Source: Trogon surrucura
Taxonomy: Eukaryota > Chordata > Aves > Trogoniformes > Trogonidae
Direction of reading: 5' to 3'
NCBI GenBank assembly: GCA_020746105.1
Contig: CM036617.1
Coordinates: 159,286,912 to 159,350,911, forward strand
DNA: 64,000 nt
Position 1 is the first letter of the stretch. Each line of letters starts with the position of its first letter. The notes under the pieces are model-generated. The model was not told the origin of the DNA. It made no database searches and saw only the letters and a list, made by a program, of their open reading frames with translations. A program made the translations under genes and the position numbers. Of the stretch, positions 51,701 to 61,440 are shown piece by piece.

Positions 51701-54089
51701 ATTTATCTACCTCTCCTAAGTACTGAAATTTGTAAGACTAAAATACTTTGAAATACTAAAGGAGACCAAATAAAGTTTTTTAATATCAATGTATTTCTAA
51801 CACTTTCACCTGAACGCTTGGGGCAATTTTAACAGTACTATATAAGAACTACTTACAAACTCTGTCTCCATCATTGCAATAATTATGAAATTGTCTCAGA
51901 AACGTTAATCAAGGTTACTTGGAATCTTCTGTCCTAGCACTTCCCATACATCTTTGGGGACAAGAGGTACCTGCAGAATTTTGTCACTGGAACACTGTTT
52001 GTAACAAGTATGGAAGCAGACATGGAAAAAATAATTTGGTAAAATTTGTGCTATTGCTGGGATAGTTAGGGATTTCAGGAATTTCTAGGGCTAAATCTTT
52101 ACAGGCATGTTTTTTGAAATTTGGCATACCTCTGGTAAGGCAGGTCAAATGCACCAAAAAGAACATAATTCACCAAGTTCAATGCTGAAATCCTAAATTC
52201 ACATCAGAAAAACAACAAAAAATGCAATTCTATGAGACAACTCAATATCAGAGTCTTAGGTTTAAAACGATGAAGGGGCGTTTTCCTCATCCCAAGCCTC
52301 ATTGGCTGGTGCTGGAGACACTGTATCAGCGTGGTACACCATAATCTGCTAGGGCAAATCCTGTGCTCTTTGTAAGCTGCTGGGGTACATTTCACAGGCT
52401 TTAATGAACAGATTGAAGCAGGGCTGGTTTGATACGCTGCGTCAGGCATTTGCAATTAGATTTCAGCATGATGGAGCATGTAAACCCAGCATGGGTTGCT
52501 TACCTATGTATAGTTCAGGTGAGCAGCTGCTCCCAGTTTCACCTGTGGAAGTAAGAACAAAAATCTGAGCTGCAACGTCTCTCTCCTCTGCTGGATGCAG
52601 CGTCCTCTTTCAAATTTCCTCTGAAAGAGTGAAATAAGCTCTGGTTCTCCTGAGGTCAGTGGCAAAACTCCCATCGCTTTTGCTTTCATAGCAACCCTTG
52701 TCTTAATTTTTTTCTGACTGATCCAGCCAAGCAGTCGACAGAAAGATGCTGCTCTCCTTTCTCCTGTCGTTTTGCCTGCTGCCCTGACCTAGGGACTAGC
52801 TTTTGACTTTGGTGCTGAGTGCCTCAGTGCACTGGAATTTACTGTCAGAAAGGAAACACTCTGACTGCTATAGGACACCATGGGGCATGTGTTGCTTACA
52901 CAGTAATGTCACCCTTTGGGTCATTGTAAGGCAGAAGGTAAAGCTGACAAGTGGTGTTTATCTGTCAACGACATCTTGTACATGCCTTGAAGTGTCTCCA
53001 AGCCGACTGTCTTGGAAAAAAAAATGCAATCTAGGCTTTAAAGTTTAATCTTCCCTCGTCTTGCTACATAGAGTAAGACCCCATTTGTGGATCGTGCATC
53101 TATACAGAAAGTATTTCTCATCCTTTCTCAACTAAGGTCATGTCTCATTCACATGGCATAAAAGTAGAGTGCATGACAAGGGATGAAAGCTTTTTTTCCT
53201 GGCAGGTTTGCAGTGCGAGTTTGCAATTAAACCAAGCTGGCCAGGTAAATCTAGGTGTCTATCATCAATACCAACAAGTTCAGCAAAAGAAGGTCTGCCT
53301 TCACAAATTACATGGGGACTTAAAAAGTAATAGCCCAAAATGCAGCATTCGTTCATGAAGTACTTTCCTCTCTTGCAAATTGGTGAGTTGTGCATTTTTT
53401 TTTCTTTAGTTGCACATTTTAAGTCTTCCACTTGCCAGCATGGTAGAAATTAAAACAATTGACTTGTCATTTTTATTGGAAGAAAAGTAAAAATGCTCTG
53501 CAGATTATCATTGATATCAAATGAAATAAACTGACCAAAATCTACACAGAGTAAGTGACAAAGGCAGAATGTGAGCACAAAATTATGTCACTATGATGCA
53601 TTTCTGCTGTAGATATGGAGAACAAGATTTTCAGGCTTTGTGCCTGGTGGGAGGAGAGGTGGGTCTTGAATAGAGCTTGGGTACTATCAAAATTCATTCC
53701 AGAATTCTCCCAGAGAAAGAGTTTTATGGGTTTCTCCTAATAGGAGAGAAGGCTCCATCTGCCACTTCTTCCTATCGTTCATCCTTGGGTTCAGTAAACA
53801 GTTTCCTAGATGCTCCAAATATTAAAACTGATGAAAAACAGGTTTCTGTGATGTAAAATTTCAAAACCTTGGATTCTTTATTAGTACAAAACCAAGATGC
53901 TGTTTATTTTTTTAATGAAAACACATAGCCACACCTGCATTTTGGGGGTTATTTCCAGATTTTGTCCTGTGTTGACTGGGAATCCGTTCCCATTCTCATC
54001 TAAACTGATGGTTTCTTCCCAGCACTCTTATTTCAATCAATCCACTTTTCCAATTATCAATCAAAAGTTTCAGTGGAAAATTTAATAAA
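47333..54089. other. Intergenic, no confident gene
   Basis: Contains a T32 run (48688-48719) and, to its right, peptide-like minus-strand frames at 48765-49240 of unknown origin. Otherwise no exon, RNA gene or transposon was recognised. Confidence 0.5.
48688..48719. repeat. Poly-T run of 32 bases
   Basis: An uninterrupted run of 32 T. On the minus strand it is a 32-base A tract, as left by the tail of a retrotransposed transcript, or a mononucleotide microsatellite. Its length suggests youth or ongoing slippage, and it is a likely place for read-length error. Confidence 0.97.
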
Positions 54090-54178
54090 ATCATAGAATG
54101 TCTTAAGTTGGAAGGGGCCCAAAAAGATCATCAAGTCTAACTCCTTGCTCCTCACAGGACTAACTAAAACTAAGTCAT
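54090..54178 (-). mobile_element. CR1 LINE short 3' fragment
   Basis: The + strand reads ATCATAGAATGTCTTAAGTT followed by GGAAGGGGCCCAAAAAGATC and ATCAAGTCTAACTCC, the reverse complement of a CR1 3' end. It is about 90 bp, more diverged than the other copies. Confidence 0.85.
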
Positions 54179-54769
54179 ATGAATACGAGTTTCATTTACT
54201 TAAATAGTTTGGTTAATGATTTATCTCTGAGATCTTTTGAGAATGTTCTGATCCTTTGCCTTGGTGACAAGTTGAAGATTTTTCTCTAGCAACAAACAGA
54301 CAGTGACTTACTAGAATAGAGACTGAAGTAAGTGAGAGAGTTCAGTCCTAGGAATAGCAGCAAATATGAAGTTATGGATGTAGATCTAGCAGCTGCAAGA
54401 GCAGATAAGAGCTTTGGATGTTTGACCAAGGCAATTTATTAAAAACAGATGAGAGAGAATGATTTAATTATCTGACGCCTTGGTTAGCTGCTGTTTGGAA
54501 ACTGCTCAAGGAACTAAACAGAGTTAAAATAGGGTACTCATGTCCTGGAAAGAGACCACAGAAAACTGAGGCAGGCATGGAAAGGAAAGGCTCATAGAGC
54601 TTAGCGTGTCTGACCCCTGAGGTGGCTGAGAAGAGGGCTTATGCTGGTACACAAAAGCCACACTGCAATGAGGATAAAGTTCGGTCAGAAGAAGTTCACT
54701 TTACAGAAGGGCAAAATACAAGGTCACAAGCCAAGTTATGGAAGGACAATATCAAGTTATGACAAGGCA
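54179..54769. other. Intergenic, no gene recognised
   Basis: No exon signature except a 63-codon + strand frame (54641-54832) that runs into the left inverted-repeat arm and reads through its donor-like site. It has no family resemblance. Confidence 0.5.
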
Positions 54770-54869
54770 CATTTCCATCCAGAGACACGAGGCAGGCCTA
54801 TGGAAACAAGGGGGCTTTTAGCAACAGGGTAAGTTAATGAAAGGATGGCTGGGGAAGACACAGCATCTA
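54770..54869 (+). repeat. Left arm of a 100-bp inverted repeat
   Basis: The reverse complement of this segment matches 55645-55744 without gaps at 96 of 100 positions. The outer end reads CATTTCCATCCAGAGACACG and the inner end GACACAGCATCTA. All four differences are transitions. A CpG within the CACGAG motif is kept in both arms, hinting at recent origin or homogenisation. The + strand of this arm contains CAACAGG|GTAAGT, a strong donor-like site with GT at 54829-54830. The arms could be long terminal inverted repeats of a non-autonomous DNA element or a local inverted duplication. Confidence 0.95.
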
Positions 54870-55644
54870 GTTCTATCTAGTGAGTTACAGGAGGTGGCCT
54901 GGAAAGAAGGTGGAGCTCAGCTTTTTCCACCTCACGATTCGTGTGAAGGAGATGGCTCAGTCATGTAGCAAGTAGGCTGGTGGCTAGGTCAGAACGTGGT
55001 TTGTGGCCCTTTCACTTTCTCAGGAGTTGTGTGTTCAGCACAAAGGAGCTACATGCTTCCTAGTAGACATTGTAGAGCCAATTTAATTTTTCTAGGGCAT
55101 GGGTTCAAGTACTGTAGCCCACACACCTATCAGCAATCATTCTGTGTGGACATTTTGGCTGCAGTCTTCAAGTTTGGTGGTAGTGAAGGAGTTTTGCTGG
55201 GCGGATGAGAACTGCACACTCTCACTTAGCCTCTGGCCCTATGGGTAGTCTCAGTAATGATTTATTTAGTAGTATAAGGGTAGACTACCAGTTAGATTCT
55301 ACGTTTCTGAATGTCATCTTTCCTCTTCCTGTAAAGAAAGGTCTTTAAGGCTGTAAGGATAAACACTAGCCCCAAGTCCTTTCTCACCATGAGATTGTGA
55401 TGGGGGTCATCTCTAACCCAGCCAGTTCTAAAGGGTGACCATATTTAATCCTATTTGTATTAACAGGAATCTCAAGACACATGGTTCTAAGCACCTCTTG
55501 GCACATGATGGGTGAAATGCAAAGCAAACTGTCTTTACATGTTACAAGGGGCCACAAAGGAAACACCATGTTGGAAAGAATCAGCAGTTGCTCTTCAACA
55601 CCCTCTGGTTCCAGACAGCATAGCAATTGGTGCCGGTATGTGAG
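54870..55644. other. Spacer between the inverted repeats
   Basis: 775 bp of unremarkable sequence with no recognised transposase, exon or repeat. The similarity between the flanking arms stops abruptly at its two edges. Confidence 0.7.
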
Positions 55645-55744
55645 TAGATGTTGTGTCTTCCCCAACCATCCTTTCATTAACTTACCCTATTGCTAAAAGC
55701 CCCCTTGTTTCCATAGGTCTGCCTCGTGTCTCTGGATGGAAATG
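55645..55744 (-). repeat. Right arm of a 100-bp inverted repeat
   Basis: Mirror copy of 54770-54869. Differences from the left arm fall at 55651, 55665, 55689 and 55718. On the + strand it contains TTGTTTCCATAG|GTCTG, a good acceptor-like site with AG at 55715-55716. The pentamer CAAGG lies just outside both arms (54763-54767 and 55748-55752), offset by two and three bases. This might be a decayed target duplication or chance. Confidence 0.95.
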
Positions 55745-57092
55745 TTCCAAGGACAGGAATTATTTCAGTGATATAAGGAGGTTTATCTAGATAGTGAAAT
55801 GAAGCAAAGGAGGAAAATAGCTTTATTATTCCTTGTTTAGGTTCTTGTAGGTAGGAGTCTTGCCTTTCTCTGTGTTTTATAGGAACATGAATCAGTCAAA
55901 TAATAAAACACCACAATGAGTAGAGCAGAAAAAGTCAGATGATAGTCTGGTCTCTTAAAAAAATGAATGACTGCCCATCTCTTATAAGCTTTATATAAAG
56001 TGTCTAAATTACCAGAAAAAAAATAGATTGTAAACAATCATACATTGGCTACAGGATAAGCAGGCACATGACCACTATTCCATCTCTAACTCCTATTCAA
56101 AGACATGAAGCATGTTTTTCAGAACACTTGGGACTACTTATTGATGTGTCATAATGTCATGAGCGTGTGTTTTAATAGCATGAAACCATTGAGGACCACT
56201 TCATCTATTGCACTACTGGCTACAGTTTCAAAATCCTGAAAGGGCCTAAAAAAATAAAACCTAGTACCCCCTGATTAATTTGACCTGCATTTCTATTGCC
56301 TATTCATAGTTTAAGTAGGAGTTTAAGAGGAGGGCAACCCAGTGGCTTAGTTTAGTGGCTTGGTGCATGTGCTTCAGATAGGATTTCCATTCCTTCAGTC
56401 TGGTTTCCTGGCTTGGCAAAGACAAGGAGTGTTGCATCTCCTGGATGAGTGGAAAAGAGAAGATCCCATCTCTCAGCAGTGACCTCTCCAGCTAATCAGG
56501 TAGCAGTGCTGAAAACAACACTGTGGTCTCTAATGAAGCCGAAATGAGGATGGCTACAGGGAAAGGACCGAGAAAGTGTGGCAAATGCAAATGGAACATA
56601 TTGAGGGTCTTTACTGCTCCAAACAGGAACACGATAACCCTTTGTTCTTCATTAATACTACAAAGCACTCTACATCTCACTCCATCGTAACATATCACTT
56701 TCTCTTAAGGGAAGGAGATGAAGTTTGGATGCAGGGACACTGTCTATACTTAGTTGTCCCTTTTATGTTGTGGGAAGAGGCATAAATACATACAGGTAGT
56801 TCCTGTAAGTTCTGTGTGCAGGAGGGGCTCTTTAATAGCGTGGCAGTCCCTTTTTCAACCTCTATTTGTGTGTGTGTGTATGCGTGTCTGCATGTTACAG
56901 AGAGAGACGCAGAGGGCGAGCGGTGTGGCTGAATTTAGAAAGCTATAGATGTTCTCATCAGCCCCATGCAATGCAGCAGAGATTCCTTCCAAAAGCCAAG
57001 GGAGCAGAAGCTGCAGACAACAGATGTGAGAGGGGTTCCCATAACTGTCAATTTTCGAAGCGTTTGCACTGAAAAGAGAGGAGGTGCTATTT
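55745..57092. other. MYBPC1 upstream region
   Basis: 1.35 kb leading to the MYBPC1 promoter. It holds a short TG run near 56868-56879 and an E-box CAGATG at 57021-57026. No other recognised element. Confidence 0.5.
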
Positions 57093-57120
57093 CGACTGAT
57101 ATTTCAGTCGCAGTATATAA
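57093..57120 (+). promoter_or_regulatory. MYBPC1 core promoter: TATA box with adjoining dyad
   Basis: A TATA box (TATATAA, 57114-57120) followed by AGCGG predicts transcription start near 57143-57150. Three bases upstream of it lies a perfect 7-bp inverted repeat, CGACTGA-4 nt-TCAGTCG (57093-57110). An E-box CAGCTG at 57174-57179 falls in the predicted 5' UTR, as is common in muscle genes. The assignment rests on its position about 100 bp before the MYBPC1 start codon; no transcript data are available. Confidence 0.75.
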
Positions 57121-57144
57121 AGCGGAGGAATTCTTCTTACCCTC

Positions 57145-57247
57145 TGCTTGTCATAGTGATCTGCATACTCTCTCAGCTGGACTTGGAGCTACTACTTACT
57201 GCATCTGAAAGCCTGAATCTCACTGGGAATAAAGAACTCTTGCAACA
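57145..57247 (+). other. MYBPC1 predicted 5' UTR
   Basis: About 100 bases between the predicted start site and the ATG, with no upstream ATG. The exact 5' end is inferred from TATA spacing. An alternative, more upstream, spliced 5' UTR cannot be excluded. Confidence 0.55.
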
Positions 57248-57272
57248 ATGCCGGAACCCACCAAGAAAGATG
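57248..57272 (+). CDS. MYBPC1: MYBPC1 first coding exon (slow skeletal myosin-binding protein C)
   Basis: The exon reads M-P-E-P-T-K-K-D plus the first base of the next codon and ends at the donor G|GTAAGC (phase 1). MPEPTKK is the known N-terminus of mammalian MYBPC1, a thick-filament protein made of immunoglobulin and fibronectin-III domains. In slow muscle it binds myosin and titin in the sarcomeric C-zone and tunes cross-bridge cycling. Kozak context is good, with A at -3 (ACAATGC). A TATA box lies about 130 bp upstream. Its position downstream of SPIC on the same strand matches vertebrate gene order. Only eight codons are visible, so identity depends on this short match plus synteny. The remaining exons lie to the right of the window. 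Confidence 0.82.
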
Positions 57273-59804
57273 GTAAGCATAACAAATATTACCTGAACAT
57301 TTTTATAATTATAGGAATAACGAGTATACATGCACAAAACACCTTTTAGACCATCTTGTATATTTCAGCAACAAACAATATCTAAGAGTGACAGCCAGGT
57401 AACATCATTATATCATTACAGGTCACTGATCCTTTTAAACTAAGAAACTGCTTTCAGGTAGGGGTATAGCATAAAACTGTTTTGGGCTCCAAATATTTTA
57501 GACAATAAACAATAGCTTTGCAGAGATATTGAGAAACTCCTTGCTTGGCCAACTGCTGTATTCAATTCTAAAAGACTGAGGGATTTTTGTAGTGCAACTA
57601 GTAGTTTCTCTATAGCTAAGTTGTCTAGACTCTGGAAAACAGGGAATAAGTATTTCTTACAGTTTAAAAAGTCAGCATGTTGATACATTTTTCATAATTT
57701 TTTATAAGATATCAAATAGAAAAGATTTGTTCATGAAACAGTTTTAAGGTCCTGATGAAAACATATTCTGTATGTCTAATGCATAAGTGAAAACGTAGTC
57801 AGTTTTTCTGTATAGGTCAAACTGGAATGATAAATTTTGCCACACTACAGAAATTATTTTTTGTTTCGGATAGTTAAAGGCAGTAATATTGACCCCTTTT
57901 TTGCAACTATTAAGTTCAAAGCAAAGAAACTATGTAGTCTGCTAGCAAGGTACAGAATTGTCTGTTAGAGGCTGCACAAACAGGCATAAATGTTCAAGGT
58001 CTATTAATTAATAACTGTCTAAAAGCTAGCATTTGTTTCTTATTATTTTGAAAATCTAAGCTATGTAATCTCCTTATATTTGCACTACTTCTGCAGCTTT
58101 TCTTTTATTTTTCTTTCAAGTGTATATGCGCTGGTAAGAAATTTTTTTTGTGTTATTGGTTAGCACGTAACTTCTGCAAAGCCATAAATGTGCAAACTGT
58201 ATATGCTTTATATAATCTTGTGAAAAGTATAGAAGTCATTAAATAGCGTTGACTTCCCATCAATTCTGAAAGATCTGGTAGGCTGACATGTAATTTGTAT
58301 GAGTACATTTGATTCAACACTGACCTACCAATAACATTTGTTTTATTTTGAATGTCTTTGGAGTATATTCTGATTTTGTGCAAGGCAAGAGCAGAGAAAC
58401 TATTAGGAGCAGTAGGCAGTTTCAGCACCTTGTTGGGTTCAGGGCATAAGAAAATCAAACGTTTTGCACGACTGAGTCTTAAGCAAGTGGTGTTGACAGA
58501 CCAGAACGATCATTTTACTTACTGGCCATCCTTAGTGCTCGAGGACAATGATGGATGAAGTATCCTTCTGAAAATAGCTACACCAAGTGCACGTATTAAT
58601 ACGAGAGCCTAATCCTCTCTATGAAATCTAGAGCCAAGCCACTTCTAGAATGTCTTATTTGTAACTCAAATGATTTACACATGTATTAAGTGTCCTTTTT
58701 ATTTGATCTGTTATTTGACTGGATATTACACACTTTAATCAGAATGCATTCTGTAGCTGCCAAAGAAAAAAGAAAAACAAAAACCAACAAACCCTAAAAT
58801 ATTTCTGCACTTTCAAAAGATATGCACTTTGGAGAAAATTTGTTTCATGTCTCATGTGTCTAAAGCTTATTATTCTGTTTCAGTCTAGTTTGTTTCAGAG
58901 ATCTTTTTACAATACAGTGATTAAAAATGGATCAAAACTCCATGGCTGGGTTACAAAATAAGTTTAGCAACTCTGAACATTATACTGACAGTGGAATAAA
59001 TGTGATTTTGGATTAGTTAATGTTCAGGAATGTTAAGTATTGAAGTTTTCTGTCCTGGTAGAGCTAGAGTTCACAAGTGATAATGAGCTCTGGAAAAGTG
59101 ATACATGGAGTCTCTATGCTCTTTGTTCCTCATTGCACCCAGCTTATTTGCAGCCAATAGATCAAGGTGATAACAGGTTTATCTTATTGTACTTAAGAGA
59201 TTAGCTACTTCCTAAAGATTTTCTCTTGATCAAGAACTCACCTGAGCTGATGGCAGCACTTGTATAGTAAGTACAAGTACTTACTGTATTAGTGGCAGGA
59301 GTATTCAATACCAATAATAGTACAATATCACTCGTACTAGCTCTACAAGTAAGAATTCAGAATCTCATGTGTCCATCAAACTCCTGTTCTCAAGGTAATT
59401 TCCAAGGTGTGAAAGGCTGAAAGGAAATAATTAATGAAACTGAACTTTGTACTGACTACATTCTGGAAGGTACCACTGGAAGAACTCTCACAGAAACCTT
59501 TGGAGAACTTACTGGTGGACTACAATAGAAAGCAGACAGAAAAAGAGGCTTAAAGCTTCTGCATCACATGGGACCTAAGCAGTATTCTTCTGACATTTCC
59601 AAAAAAAGCAATCTGCATGAATGATCCCATGCTCATTATTCTCATAAGTCCTGCTGGTTAAAAACAGCACACACAAGAGCAAGCAGCTGAGAAATCAGAA
59701 ACTGGTGAACAGTTGAATGTTGAAATAATCTCAGCATTGCAGTTTTTGTCACTGGAGTCTCTGAAGTACATAGCTAGATTTTTCAAAGGCAGTTCTGTAA
59801 CAAG

Positions 59805-59842
59805 CTCCCTTTTTTTTTTCTTTTTTTTTTTTTCCTTTTTTC
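59805..59842 (+). repeat. Pyrimidine (mostly T) tract
   Basis: Thirty-eight consecutive pyrimidines, mainly T with scattered C, in MYBPC1 intron 1. No downstream AG-exon signature makes it a convincing acceptor. Confidence 0.85.
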
Positions 59843-61393
59843 AAGACAAATGCTCTTTGAACTATTTTAAGATTATTAAATTACCAAAGTGAGAAATTTC
59901 CTGACTTCGTGAGAGTCTAGCTTCACAATGCGCTCTTAACAAATAGGATCACCAAATTAAAAACACCACTCAGCTTAGAGAAGGTTGTTGGAACACTTCA
60001 TCCTGCTGGAATTTGTCACTGTAGAAACAGGCTTCCATGACTAATGATTTAAGGCCTTTGTTGCACTCCTAAAAAGTTGAATTCCTATATATTACGTCAG
60101 CTGTGGCTTCCTTGGAGTATATTGTCACGCTGTTGTAAGACAGTTTTGTCTTAGCCTGCTCAAAATTTCATATTCACAAAGTGGAGTTTCAATCAATGGG
60201 TTAATGATCCCAGTGGATGTCTAGGACAGGACTGTGATGCCAAAGACCTTTCCCACTGCATTTAAATTTAATGTCTTTTAGTTTTCCTGGTGACTGGTAG
60301 AATAACCCTCCCTCATATAAATATTTTCTGTAATTATTGTAGCCACTCAGTCAATCTTTTCCTTTAACCAACATTCATAATAAGAGCTGCCCATTAATTA
60401 GGCGCCCTCTTAAACTGTCACAGGCCACGGCATTTGGATACGCGTTTGTAGAAGTGCCAAGTCTCTCAAGAGGAACAGTTTCAAACTATTTGTGGGCATC
60501 ATCCCACAGGGACAGGTGCAAGTCAGTCCTCAGTAGGCAGCTCTGTAAATTTGTCTTATTTATTCTCTCCAGTCTAGGAAATAACTCATGGCCATGAGTT
60601 AAGTCAGTATTCTAAATTTTAAGCAAAGCATTTATCAACTGTCTGCCAACTTCATTTTCTAAGAGTTTGCAAGCTCTCCTTGAATACTGACTGAAGCATC
60701 CAAATATTGGCAAGGAATCAAAATTTAAAATCAGCATGTCTACTTCAGACAGTTTTAGTAATGTGGGTTTTTTTTTTATCTAAAAGCAACATAGATGCAA
60801 AATTTGTGAAGAAAACTATGTGCATACACCATCTATTAGAAGGACGATCTCTAAAACTTGAAACAATTTGTGAGAGGAGGTAAACAGACATATCAGTGGA
60901 GACTGCTTTGGAGATAGGGTAACACTGTTCGCTTTGAAGAAGCCCAATTCAAACAACCTTTACATTTATTGGCTTTTAAATATGATTGGTTTTGTTTCCT
61001 TGCATAATTCTTCTATAAATATATTTGCATTAACTTTATAATATTTAAAATAAAACCATAGGCTGATAACAGACGATGTCAAACAAGTCAGCTAGTCATG
61101 TAAATCATATGAGCAGACATGTAGAGCAGCATTCCAGGGGGAAAGCAATCTCAGTATCAAGGCTGGATAAAGAATTATTTAAAGTAAGATTTCTTTTAAC
61201 ATCGTATTTTCAAAGCTAGACAAGTTTTCAGAGGTGAAAAAGAAGTTAAACGGAAATTCTGCTTTGGTATATGGGTTTGGCTTGTATCAAAATCAACACT
61301 GTTGATGGAAAGCTTTCCTGAAAATTCAAGAACCCAGCATGTGAACAAAGTATAACACTGCTTAATGCTTTCCGTGCAGAAGACTGGAACTAT

Positions 61394-61440
61394 ATCGTTT
61401 TATTATGGCATCAAAACTGAATCGTTTTATCATGGCATCA
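61394..61440. repeat. 20-bp direct duplication, 27-bp period
   Basis: ATCGTTTTATTATGGCATCA at 61394-61413 recurs with a single T-to-C change at 61421-61440. It is a local tandem duplication inside MYBPC1 intron 1 with no known function. Confidence 0.9.

Noticed and set aside
56866-57296. Several overlapping + strand frames of about 70-80 codons at the MYBPC1 promoter
   Set aside because: They cross the TATA box, 5' UTR and donor site and are explained by chance openness around the real eight-codon exon.
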